A stretch of 60,902 bases of DNA from NCBI RefSeq assembly GCF_011058155.1, contig NZ_JAALFC010000023.1, positions 1 to 60,902 of the forward strand, in the 5' to 3' direction. A model generated the notes under the pieces. The model saw only the letters and a program-made list of their open reading frames with translations, did no database searches and was not told the origin of the DNA. Each line of letters begins with the position of its first letter. The first letter of the stretch is position 1. The position numbers and the translations under genes were made by a program. The DNA is from Litoribacterium kuwaitense (GTDB taxonomy: Bacteria > Bacillota > Bacilli > Bacillales > DSM-28697). Positions 17,437 through 25,313 of this stretch are shown here, piece by piece.

Positions 17437-17524
17437 CAGGCCTAACCAGAAGGCTGTCTATAAGGGGATTCCACTTCACCTTCTGATTAGGCCTGCCTTG
17501 ATGAACGAAAGGCTCATCAAGGCA
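17437..17524 (-). repeat. Two adjacent stem-loops between binding-protein and ATPase genes
   Basis: Stem 1 pairs 17437-17453 with 17479-17495 (16 of 17 bases). Stem 2 pairs TGCCTTGATGA (17494-17504) with TCATCAAGGCA (17514-17524), 11 of 11. Neither has a T-run in the leftward direction, so these look like an mRNA-stabilising or processing element rather than full terminators. Confidence 0.7.
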
Positions 17525-17541
17525 CAAGCTGCTTTTTAAAA

Positions 17542-18597
17542 CTATAAAATCTGCAATTCGATTTTTTCCACCCATTCGTCAATTTGCTCTGAAATGAACT
17601 GATAATCCATGTCTTGAATGGTCGTACTCTCAGCAATATCTTTCATACGGTCTGAAGCATTTTCAAGTGCCTTTGTATTTACTGGTAATGTGCCAAACTC
17701 TTCTGCCCAAGCACCTTGAATTTCTGCACTTCCGAACCAGTTAATAAATTCCTCAGCGACAGCCGTGTCTTTGTCGCCACCTTTGTTAATTATCCCAACC
17801 TGCTCTACAGTGGTTGGTACACCGATTTCCGGAGAAACGACGGCTGCTTCAAAGCCAAATTCTTCTTCTACACCAGGCAGTCCACTAGACCAAATATATG
17901 AGATCGGCACCTCTCCAGAGGCAAGATTTGCGTTGGCGTCTTCACCTTCTGGCGTCTTGTATCCATTGTCAAAAAACGTCTCGATTTGTTTCCAGCCTTC
18001 TTCAGAGATACCTAAGTCTCCATTTTCATCGACATGCCTCATAAGAATCCCGTAAACAATTGCACGGTTTGTTGCGCCACCGAGATCCGCTGGAACGTTG
18101 TATTTTCCTTTAAATTTTTCGTTTTCGATCAGGTCCGTCCAATCCTTGGGAGCAGTTTCTTCAGTAAACACGTCTTGGTTATACAGCATAATAATTCTCT
18201 GCTCTACAAGCGGATGAAAATAATTTTCCCTGTCACTTGTCCCTTCAGGAAGCTCGCTCATCCACGTTGGTTCGTAAGGAACGAGCAAGTCGTTTGACTT
18301 TAACGTTGCAAAATTCATTTGATTCAGACCAAAAACAACGTCTGCTAGCGGATTGTTCTTTTCTGACATAATCCGGTTAAATAACTCTCCGCCACCTGCT
18401 TCCACAATTTCAAGGTCAAACCCAGCTTCTGTGGCTTTCTCAGCTAACCAATCGCCACGGCCGTCAGATGCAGAATTCGTATATACGACGAGGGACTTTG
18501 AATCATCATTTGCTGAATTGCCGCCCATACAACCGGCTAAAATACTTACGACAAACATGAGTGACATGGTCAATAGGAATGATTTGTTTAATCTCAT
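17542..18597 (-). CDS. ABC transporter substrate-binding lipoprotein
   Basis: A 351-residue extracellular binding protein of the AfuA/FbpA-like (family 1/8) class. The signal peptide ends in ILAGC, so Cys is lipidated and the protein is anchored outside the membrane. The mature part begins SLVVYTNSASDGRGDWL and contains ADVVFGLNQMNFATL and PKDWTDLI, typical of this fold. Fe(III)-binding members show paired tyrosines late in the chain; I do not see them, and the linked GDPD points to an organophosphate ligand instead (inference). AAGGAG supports the ATG at 18597. First gene of the operon. Confidence 0.85.
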   Translation of the reverse strand: MRLNKSFLLTMSLMFVVSILAGCMGGNSANDDSKSLVVYTNSASDGRGDWLAEKATEAGFDLEIVEAGGGELFNRIMSEKNNPLADVVFGLNQMNFATLKSNDLLVPYEPTWMSELPEGTSDRENYFHPLVEQRIIMLYNQDVFTEETAPKDWTDLIENEKFKGKYNVPADLGGATNRAIVYGILMRHVDENGDLGISEEGWKQIETFFDNGYKTPEGEDANANLASGEVPISYIWSSGLPGVEEEFGFEAAVVSPEIGVPTTVEQVGIINKGGDKDTAVAEEFINWFGSAEIQGAWAEEFGTLPVNTKALENASDRMKDIAESTTIQDMDYQFISEQIDEWVEKIELQIL

Positions 18598-18735
18598 GAC
18601 GTTTCTCCTTTTTGTAAGCAATTTGGTTGTTTCTCCGTTGTCAGTTTACTATCAGCATTAATACCAACAATTGTAATATTTCCTCCAGTCCCCCTTTTGT
18701 TTTTTTGGAACGTGTCAATTTTTTATTTCGGAATC

Positions 18736-18764
18736 ATTATATGCCTCGTTAGTGGGCACGTCAA
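18736..18764 (-). promoter_or_regulatory. Sigma-A promoter of the ABC/GDPD operon
   Basis: On the minus strand TTGACG (18764-18759), a 17-bp spacer and TATAAT (18741-18736) make a strong promoter. The leader would be about 130 nt. Confidence 0.75.
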
Positions 18765-18769
18765 CGACA

Positions 18770-18796
18770 TTTACATAAGATTTACATGAATTTACA
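18770..18796 (+). promoter_or_regulatory. Three PhoP-box-like direct repeats
   Basis: TTTACA occurs at 18770-18775, 18781-18786 and 18791-18796 (spacings of 5 and 4). Each fits the Bacillus PhoP half-site TT(A/T/C)A(C/T)A with about 11-bp periodicity. The array ends 5 bases upstream of the -35, the standard activator position, so phosphate starvation probably induces the operon. Normally four half-sites are cited for a PhoP core; I see three good ones. Confidence 0.6.
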
Positions 18797-18879
18797 CGAC
18801 GAAAAAAGTGAGCAAATGATATTACTTTTGCAACGCGCGATCATGGTATAGCTAGCACCATCAATGTTTTACATAAAAA

Positions 18880-18925
18880 AGCTTGCCTCTGACATCACTT
18901 GTTTACGAGATGTCAGAGGCAAGCT
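18880..18925 (-). terminator. Long perfect-stem terminator
   Basis: A perfect 17-bp stem (18880-18896 with 18909-18925, core GCCTCTGACATC) is followed leftward by TTTTTTA. It once ended the aminoglycoside phosphotransferase relic just upstream of it. Confidence 0.85.
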
Positions 18926-18932
18926 GAGGAAA

Positions 18933-19142
18933 TTATATATTTACATTTTGCAACCAGGTGACCTCTTTCTCTATTTGTGGTTCATACGCCTTCCCGCTCG
19001 GCATCCTCACCTTCATTCGATCCCCTAAATGGAATGTCCGATGATCATGTCCGCCCTGTTCAACCGGTTGGATGTCTAACGCCTTCCACTGGGGGAACTG
19101 CGTTGCAATTCATTTTTTAACGACCGCCACATCTATCTTCAT
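18933..19142 (-). pseudogene. Aminoglycoside phosphotransferase-family relic (N-terminal end)
   Basis: From an ATG at 19142 (AGGAGG upstream) the frame reads MKIDVAVVKK, an in-frame TGA, then IATQFPQWKALDIQPVE, HDHRTFHLGDRMKVRMPS and QIEKEVTWLQNV before a stop at 18933. This matches the start of bacillar APH-like kinases (typically about 300 residues), where a Leu stands in place of the TGA. The C-terminal three quarters, with the catalytic loop, are missing, and an intact terminator follows directly. So it has both a nonsense mutation and a large internal deletion. Confidence 0.7.
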
Positions 19143-19465
19143 CAAATCCTCCTGGCAAGTGATTTTGGTGTTCTCACAAATCTTAAAACCCCTTTTTGTT
19201 TTTAAAAAGGGAGACAATAATGAAGACAAGTCACGGTTATGGCAGACAGCGTATGCTCCGTTTGCGGGTTCAAAACATACGTATACTTTAGAACTTTATC
19301 GGCGGTGTCTTCTTGACGAGGTTTGTCGAGCGGTCTCCCGAGGAAAATCCGCAGAGTTGCTGTTGGCAATGAAGATGTATTGTGTTGAGTTCTTGGAAGA
19401 GTCACTAAAAGCTACTTCACACTGTCCAACCCCCTCATATGGATAGCAAAAGGAAACCATCAACT
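19143..19465. other. Gene-free interval with decayed sequence
   Basis: A short hairpin CCCCTTTTT/AAAAAGGGA lies at about 19190-19213. An open frame crosses 19219-19446 on the plus strand (SKHTYTLELYRRCLLDEV...), but it lacks a credible start and I do not recognise it. It may be a fragment of a lost gene. Confidence 0.3.
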
Positions 19466-19980
19466 TTAATCCTCCCAGTAAAATATCGCGTCCAAGATCA
19501 AATAAGCTTGCGGATCACGGTAAATGGTAGAGATGTGCGTTTGGAACGACAACGGTTGATTGATCATTTCAGCTTCTAACAGCTCATAATCAAACTCGTT
19601 TAATGCTTGTGTCAATGCCTCTGCGATGGACCGGCATTGCTCAGTCACCTGCAAACGATGTGGTCCGTCTAGTAAAGTCCCATGACCGCCAGCAACTGCC
19701 TTATTCGTATCCATGCAGATTGTTCTAACCCTGACATCTTCCCCCATAATGGCTACGGGGGCTAAACGACAAATGTCCAGTATGATCCCCTCGATCTCTT
19801 CCTCACGGCGCCCGTTCTTTTCTTTAACGACGGAAACATCCTCTTTTCGATAACAAAAAAATTTGTCGTGACCACACTCAGCCCTGCTAAAGTAAAGGAA
19901 GGAAGTTCCTCTATACGATTCGGTTGCTTGATACCACTCATTTCCTCATCTGTTCTTCTTAAATCATTTTGTTTCATCAC
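19466..19980 (-). pseudogene. Frameshifted gene, GyrI/AraC-effector-like start (YobU-like)
   Basis: The 5' part (19762-19980) reads MKQNDLRRTDEE... then RIEELPSFTLAGLSVVTTN, the typical opening of GyrI-like/AraC effector-binding proteins such as YobU. The frame is lost at a homopolymer (seven A on the plus strand, about 19855-19861); one frame over it continues DVSVVKEKNGRREEEIEGIILDI into the open frame that ends YLILDAIFYWED at 19466. The second part does not look like GyrI to me, so a fusion of two relics is possible. YobU-like genes usually sit beside a WYL regulator, as here. Confidence 0.5.
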
Positions 19981-20041
19981 AAATCACTCTCCTTTGTTTT
20001 GAGTAATTTGAGTATAAGCGAACAAACTTGACACCTGTCTG

Positions 20042-20998
20042 TCAGGTTGTCTCGTTGTTTCGATATTTTTTTGCAATCTGTTCAGCGCGATGAGCAATGA
20101 TCTCCCGTAAATGAGGCGGCTCAACGACTTCCGCATGGTGCGAGAGGCTGAGAATGAAGCTATAGAGCCATTCATCTTCGCGATACGCCTTCTTCACTTG
20201 CCAAGTGCCGTCTTCCATTGGCATCATTTCCTCAATACCGAACCATTCTTCCGCCACATGACGACTGTCATCATGAAATCGTAAAACGAATTCGGTCATC
20301 TGCTGGGAAGTGTCATGTGAACTTTTGTCTGCCGCCTGTTCTTGAGATGGAAGCTCTCTGCGCGTGAATGTCCGTTCTGCATCAACTTCCAGCGCCTTCA
20401 TTCGATGGAGCTTAAACAGCCGAAACTGCTCTTTCGCCACACAATACGCTTTGACGTACCAGCTTTTCCCTTTAAAGATTAAGATGTGCGGTTCGACGAT
20501 ACGGTCTGTCACTTCTCCTTCGGCATTAGAATAAATGAACTTTACGACGAGACAACGATCGATCGCGTCGTTTAAGAGCTGTAGTTTAGATCGCAATCGT
20601 TCGATGCCATCCCAAGGCGAATAGTCGATCAACACTCGATTCGTCTTATGCTGGAATTCCTCAGCGTATGCCGGTGGCACAACGCTACTCATTTTCTCCA
20701 TCAATCTCGCATGCTGCTCGTTACCATATGAAGTGGAGATGCTGCGAAGGGCCGTAACGATCGCCGCCAGCTCGTCGTTATTCAATACATTTCGATCCAA
20801 ACGATAACCTTCCGCCAGACCAATACCACCGTTCGTCCCCTGATAGGTGACAATCGGAATGCCCGCCCCATTGATGGCTTCAATATCTCGATAGATCGTC
20901 CGCGTCGACACCTCAAACTGCTCCGCGAGGTCTTTCGCCTGCACCATCCGACGGTTTAACAGCAGGATAATGATTGATAAGAGCCTTTCTAACTTCAC
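20042..20998 (-). CDS. YafY/YobV-type HTH regulator with WYL domain
   Basis: A 318-residue transcriptional regulator. Residues 1-60 form an HTH_11/DeoR-like domain (KDLAEQFEVSTRTIYRDIEAI), residues about 135-215 a WYL ligand domain with the motif GKSWYVKAYC, and the tail the WCX extension. These proteins usually bind small effectors or nucleic acids and control an adjacent gene, here the broken YobU-like gene. GGAGGGCG lies 8 bases before a GTG start at 20998; no ATG alternative keeps the HTH. Confidence 0.85.
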   Translation of the reverse strand: MKLERLLSIIILLLNRRMVQAKDLAEQFEVSTRTIYRDIEAINGAGIPIVTYQGTNGGIGLAEGYRLDRNVLNNDELAAIVTALRSISTSYGNEQHARLMEKMSSVVPPAYAEEFQHKTNRVLIDYSPWDGIERLRSKLQLLNDAIDRCLVVKFIYSNAEGEVTDRIVEPHILIFKGKSWYVKAYCVAKEQFRLFKLHRMKALEVDAERTFTRRELPSQEQAADKSSHDTSQQMTEFVLRFHDDSRHVAEEWFGIEEMMPMEDGTWQVKKAYREDEWLYSFILSLSHHAEVVEPPHLREIIAHRAEQIAKKYRNNETT

Positions 20999-21360
20999 GT
21001 GAAGCGCCCTCCATTTCTTAGATAACCAAAACCGTTTGTCATTCGCATCACCATTTTTCTTAAACTCCCTGTCGTGATGATGTTCTCATTTCTAGCTCAC
21101 TTTCATGTAAAAAAGCTTCCGAGGCCGATGACTTTCACCATAACGACATGTTTATACGTCATCAGACGCATTAAAAATTCAAACACACAATCAGTCGCAA
21201 AGACCATCAGTATGCCAGGACAATAAATTTGCGTGAAGATAAAAAGACTCTAGTTCATACCAGAGTCACGTTCTCTTCTACCCCTATTTAACCAATTCTA
21301 TCTATTTGCATCGAAAAGCTTGCGGTGATTTACATCTATAGGGTTTACCTATCGTGTCAC
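20999..21360. other. Intergenic stretch with one terminator
   Basis: Apart from the hairpin at 21239-21268 (GACTCT/AGAGTC followed leftward by TTTTTATC), which would end the RpiR transcript, I see no gene. A loose dyad GATGAC/GTCATC spans 21130-21165. Confidence 0.5.
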
Positions 21361-22086
21361 TCAATTTTCCATTTCATCTGACTTACGGTTTAATTTAGTA
21401 ATAATCTCCTCAATAAAGATAAAAAAGATCGTTCTCGTTTTTTCAAATGCCAATAAGTCATCGCTTTGGTTGTATTTTGATAAATAAAAAATGTAATCCG
21501 CTTGGGAATCCCTTGTATTGATTTGCTCTTCTAAAATTAACATCGCTTGGGCACCTTTACTTTTTGCTGCCGAAAATAAGTTCTCAAATGAGGCAAATTT
21601 TCCTGTCACTGAAAACACAATCAATAATGTATCTTCATCAGCCAAGCGCTCTGCATAGTCTTCATGGTGCGTGACAAAGACATTTTTATCTGTGATCGTC
21701 GCAAGCTTATAGGCAAAATATTCCGCACTAATAAAGGAAGGACCAAGACCGAATAATATGACTTTGTTGAAGTTCTTAAAAACGGAAATAAAATGATCAA
21801 CGATCTCTGGATCATAGTCCTCTAAGAATTGAATTAACCGTTCAATTTCGGTAGACTTCTGTCTAACCTCAACACTTGCTTGCTGACCACTAAAATATAA
21901 CTTATATTGTTTAAAATTTTCAAAACCTAATTTCCGAACGAGCTTTGACACTTTAGATGGAGAAACGTCGCACAAATCTGCAGCTTCAATAATTTTTAGT
22001 TTACTATTCTCAGCAACAGCTTCTGACAAAGTGCTATGTATTTTCTTTTCTAATTCTGTTAAATTGTCCGTCCGTAATTTTAACAT
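21361..22086 (-). CDS. RpiR/MurR-family regulator (HTH + SIS)
   Basis: A 241-residue regulator. Residues 1-75 are the RpiR helix-turn-helix (EAADLCDVSPSKVSKLVRKLGF is the recognition region, the family hallmark). Residues about 105-235 form a SIS sugar-isomerase domain that senses phosphosugars (VILFGLGPSFISAEYFAYKL, then IVFSVTGKFASF). It lies directly downstream of, and on the same strand as, the ygc-like catabolic operon, so it is its likely regulator, probably via GAAA/TTTC sites at 27706-27758. It lacks an obvious strong ribosome site, and the ATG at 22086 is assumed. Confidence 0.82.
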   Translation of the reverse strand: MLKLRTDNLTELEKKIHSTLSEAVAENSKLKIIEAADLCDVSPSKVSKLVRKLGFENFKQYKLYFSGQQASVEVRQKSTEIERLIQFLEDYDPEIVDHFISVFKNFNKVILFGLGPSFISAEYFAYKLATITDKNVFVTHHEDYAERLADEDTLLIVFSVTGKFASFENLFSAAKSKGAQAMLILEEQINTRDSQADYIFYLSKYNQSDDLLAFEKTRTIFFIFIEEIITKLNRKSDEMEN

Positions 22087-22194
22087 TGATTTATTCCTAA
22101 CCCCTTGTCGTTTGCACTATTTGCAATACGCCTTTTGTTTCAAAACGTGTTTATATAAAAAGAGTACCATATTCTAACGCAAACTTCACATGGG

Positions 22195-22290
22195 GCTTTT
22201 ATACAACACCCACGCGTAAGGACTGTTAACCCCCTCTCACATCACCGTACGACTCGTGATTTAATGGCAGGCTTCCCGAGGCGCTGACTT
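22195..22290 (-). mobile_element. Possible group II intron relic
   Basis: Read leftward this segment contains TCGTACGGTGATGTGAGAGG followed by GGGTTAACAG, resembling the conserved GTACGGT...GAGAGGGG stretch found after the reverse transcriptase frame of bacterial group II introns. No intron-encoded protein or complete domain V is visible. Low confidence, based on memory of such sequences. Confidence 0.25.
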
Positions 22291-22355
22291 CGCGATCATT
22301 GCCTTGCGCTTTTTTAGTGGTTGGCAACCTCAGTCGTCGCTATCCTTGGCGCACG

Positions 22356-22395
22356 CAAAAAAACAACCAGCCCTTTATCATAAAGAACTGATTGT
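22356..22395 (-). terminator. Terminator of the ygc-like operon
   Basis: Leftward, ACAATCAG and CTGGTTGT pair around an AT-rich loop, followed by seven T. It comes 18 bases after the MFS stop. Confidence 0.75.
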
Positions 22396-22412
22396 CCATA
22401 ATGTACGATCAC

Positions 22413-23717
22413 TTATTCAGTGACCGCATTCTTTTTGGCCGCCTGATTCTTTTTAACGATGCCTCCAAAAATAACTGTCAAGATGATTGCAATCACCCCG
22501 GCAATGGCGCTAAAGATAAAGTATGCATTGTACCCGCCTGTCTCTCCATATTGCGTCATTAACCCACTCACAATGAGCGGGAGAACGATATCTGGTAAAT
22601 ATCCGATAAATGACACAAAACCAATGGACAGCCCTAATACGTCTTCATCAATGTCACAATCACCTAGTAGTGCCCAATACAGACCGCGAATAGAGTAAAC
22701 CGCTAGACCCATGAGTAGCACCAAGATCGTAAAATACATTTTCGGTACTTCTGAAGGTAACAGTGCCATGACAAATAACACAACCGTTCCAAGGACTAAC
22801 GAGATACTTAATATTTTACTCTTACCAAATTTGTCTCCTAAATAACCGCCTAGGACACCGCCAATCGGACGCATCCATAGCATCGCTACAGTCACCGTCC
22901 CCACTGTCGCTGCGGTTACACCAATATTCGTTTGTAAAAATCCGCCGACGTAATACACCGTCCAGGCGACGATATAGGACATAAAGATAATACCGCCAAG
23001 CAGCAAGACAAATTTATTGGTAAACACTTTTTTGAAAGCGGTTAAATTTGTTTGCGTTTTTTTCTGCACCTTTTCCACTTTTTCTGCATTCTCCGCTTTT
23101 TCGGCGACCGGATCATCGACTTGGACAAAGATCATAATCAATATGGCTACGACGATGAGTACGCCTGAGTACATATAGATGATCGAAACTAACGCGTCTT
23201 GTTTATCGGCCGTCGCTGTACTTGCCCCTAATACTGCCGAAAATATCGTGACCGCGATACTCGCAAGAATGGCTTCAACAACACCTTTACCACCATCTAA
23301 AATCCCAAAGAAACGACCTTCTTCTTCTTTTTTGGAGATGAGCTTTACAAGCTTCAAGTGTGCCGACCAAAACGTGAGTACGGAGAATATGCCCCAAATA
23401 ATGAAGATAATGATGACGTATGGATAGCTAGGAACTTGCGCAAACCAAATGCCCGCTAATCCGACCGCCAATAAAGATATAGAAAGCAATTTCTTCGCTG
23501 AAAAACGGTCAGCCATCCAGCCGCTCGGAAAATACCCAATGACATATGCAATTCCCAATGCAGAGAGAATAATATTTAAATCCGCTAATTGGAGCCCGTA
23601 CACTTCGAGGATCGTCTCTTGGTAATTCGTTCTTAAATAAATCAGTGGAAATATCGAACCACCTGCTAAAACGATTAAAGCAAATTGAAAATATCGTTTA
23701 AAGTTGCTCGCTTGCAT
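22413..23717 (-). CDS. MFS transporter of the ygc-like catabolic operon
   Basis: A 434-residue major facilitator with about 12 membrane segments and a charged central loop (EKAENAEKVEKVQKK, about residue 210). The loop 2-3 motif GWMADRFSAKK is the MFS signature. It probably imports the sugar-derived substrate handled by the neighbouring kinase, oxidase and dehydrogenase, paralleling E. coli YqcE/YihN-type carriers linked to similar genes. A stop 16 bases from the kinase gene places it last in the operon. The substrate is unknown. Confidence 0.82.
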   Translation of the reverse strand: MQASNFKRYFQFALIVLAGGSIFPLIYLRTNYQETILEVYGLQLADLNIILSALGIAYVIGYFPSGWMADRFSAKKLLSISLLAVGLAGIWFAQVPSYPYVIIIFIIWGIFSVLTFWSAHLKLVKLISKKEEEGRFFGILDGGKGVVEAILASIAVTIFSAVLGASTATADKQDALVSIIYMYSGVLIVVAILIMIFVQVDDPVAEKAENAEKVEKVQKKTQTNLTAFKKVFTNKFVLLLGGIIFMSYIVAWTVYYVGGFLQTNIGVTAATVGTVTVAMLWMRPIGGVLGGYLGDKFGKSKILSISLVLGTVVLFVMALLPSEVPKMYFTILVLLMGLAVYSIRGLYWALLGDCDIDEDVLGLSIGFVSFIGYLPDIVLPLIVSGLMTQYGETGGYNAYFIFSAIAGVIAIILTVIFGGIVKKNQAAKKNAVTE

Positions 23718-23733
23718 AGACTAACCTCTTTTC

Positions 23734-25173
23734 TTATTGGAATATAGGATAAGAACGCTTTAAAATCTCATCCGTGTACGTTCTAACGTGCTTCACGACG
23801 GTCTCATTGACATTGTTATAAAAATCGTGGTTACTTGCATCCGGGAAAAACGTTGTTTCATTTTTAACCAATTGATCGATGGCTTCGGAAAAATCATCAT
23901 AAATATTCAAATAAGTGCATGCGCTAATGGCGGCGCCTAAACAAGCAACGCTACTTGCCTTTCTTCGATGCACAGGCAAGCCAAATAAATCTGCTAAAAT
24001 TTGCATGATCACATCACTCTTCGATCCACCGCCTGTGACGACGACCTCATTGATGTCCGAATCGGTTTCGTTCAACAGATCATCAATATTGTTTTTGATG
24101 TTAAAAGCAATCGCTTCTAGGATAGAGCGATACATATGAAATTTCGTGTGCCTTTGATCAAAACCGATCATTACACCTTTTCGGTAAGGGACAGCAGGAC
24201 TAGAAAGCCAGTCCAACATCGTAATGAGTCCATCACTTCCTGCTGGTACTTCCTCAGCTTTCTGATTTAAATACTCTTCTTCTGAAAGGCCGACACTGGA
24301 TGCCTGCGAAACTAAGTCATCGCCAAGCAATTTTTTAAACCAGCTGACCGTCCACATTCCGCGCCTAATGCCGTTAGATTCGTACACATATTTGAAAGGA
24401 ATCGCTGCAAGTGTTGGGAAGAAATTGTCAGCGTTTTCATAATCACTCTCCCTTAACGTCATCGCGGAAATATACGTACCTAGTGAGATCATCATCGCTT
24501 TTTCGTCTTTAATCCCTGAACCCAACACTTCAACCGCTTTATCATTCGCGGTGGCGACAACGGGAACGTCTTCCTGCAAACCGAATTGCTGCGCAAGCTC
24601 TTGACGTAGTGAGCCTAGCTTTTCCCCTGGCTTGACGAGGTTAAAAAGCATGTCTCTCGTTAAACCATTCGCTTCCATGACACTGTCATCTTTTGACCAA
24701 TCTAATGTTTCCCGATCCAACGGCCAATTGACTTCATAATTGGCAGCAGTGTCATTCATTTCGCCAGTCATTTTAAATCCTAAATAGCCAGACGTTGATG
24801 TGACATATTTCACACGATCGTCTTCGTGCACATAAGGCTTTGCTAACCTGACATCCATCCAGCTCAACACTGGCTGCGCTAGCGAACCGTCTTCCTTAAG
24901 CAAGACGCGACAGCTACGAATCGTGCAGAGCCCAATCCCCTCAATGGCCTTCCGGTCACCAGTGAAGTGAGCCAAACAATTTTCAATCGCATGATACACG
25001 CTGTCCCATAAATCGTCATCAGGATGAACGACGACGCCAGGTTTAGGCGTTAATGGGTCTCGCAATGGACAAGAACCAAATGCAACTTCGTTCCCTTCAA
25101 TGTCAAACAAAATGACTTTTGTACTTTGAGAACCATTATCAATGCCCATGATATATCTTTCTTTATTCATCAT
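23734..25173 (-). CDS. ygcE: FGGY-family carbohydrate kinase (YgcE-like)
   Basis: A 479-residue sugar kinase of the FGGY family. The N-terminal phosphate loop is MGIDNGSQSTKVILFD, the C-terminal domain has VVVTGGGSKSDVIMQILAD and VACLGAAISA (adenosine site), as in xylulo-, glycero- and ribulokinases. It would phosphorylate an imported polyol or sugar. Its neighbours are the same as those of E. coli ygcE (FAD oxidase, short-chain dehydrogenase, MFS). ATGs at 25173 and 25170 are preferred over an upstream open extension to 25218. The symbol rests on gene context. Confidence 0.8.
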   Translation of the reverse strand: MMNKERYIMGIDNGSQSTKVILFDIEGNEVAFGSCPLRDPLTPKPGVVVHPDDDLWDSVYHAIENCLAHFTGDRKAIEGIGLCTIRSCRVLLKEDGSLAQPVLSWMDVRLAKPYVHEDDRVKYVTSTSGYLGFKMTGEMNDTAANYEVNWPLDRETLDWSKDDSVMEANGLTRDMLFNLVKPGEKLGSLRQELAQQFGLQEDVPVVATANDKAVEVLGSGIKDEKAMMISLGTYISAMTLRESDYENADNFFPTLAAIPFKYVYESNGIRRGMWTVSWFKKLLGDDLVSQASSVGLSEEEYLNQKAEEVPAGSDGLITMLDWLSSPAVPYRKGVMIGFDQRHTKFHMYRSILEAIAFNIKNNIDDLLNETDSDINEVVVTGGGSKSDVIMQILADLFGLPVHRRKASSVACLGAAISACTYLNIYDDFSEAIDQLVKNETTFFPDASNHDFYNNVNETVVKHVRTYTDEILKRSYPIFQ

Positions 25174-25313
25174 TACCAGGCCTTTCTCTTTTCGATAGGA
25201 ATAGAGCCTCCTCGGCATTGACGTAAGTCAATTTTCATCGATGATTAGCTTTTACACCAACACCAAGGAGACCTGTTTGAATTGGATGACTTCCTATTAC
25301 TAGTCCGTCTTAT

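Noticed and set aside
18770-18796. Reading the TTTACA array as DnaA boxes or a CRISPR remnant
   Set aside because: Units are only 6 bp, spacing matches PhoP half-sites, and the array sits exactly upstream of a promoter.
19072-19446. 124-codon plus-strand frame
   Set aside because: It runs antisense through the aminoglycoside phosphotransferase relic, has no ribosome site and no recognised domain.
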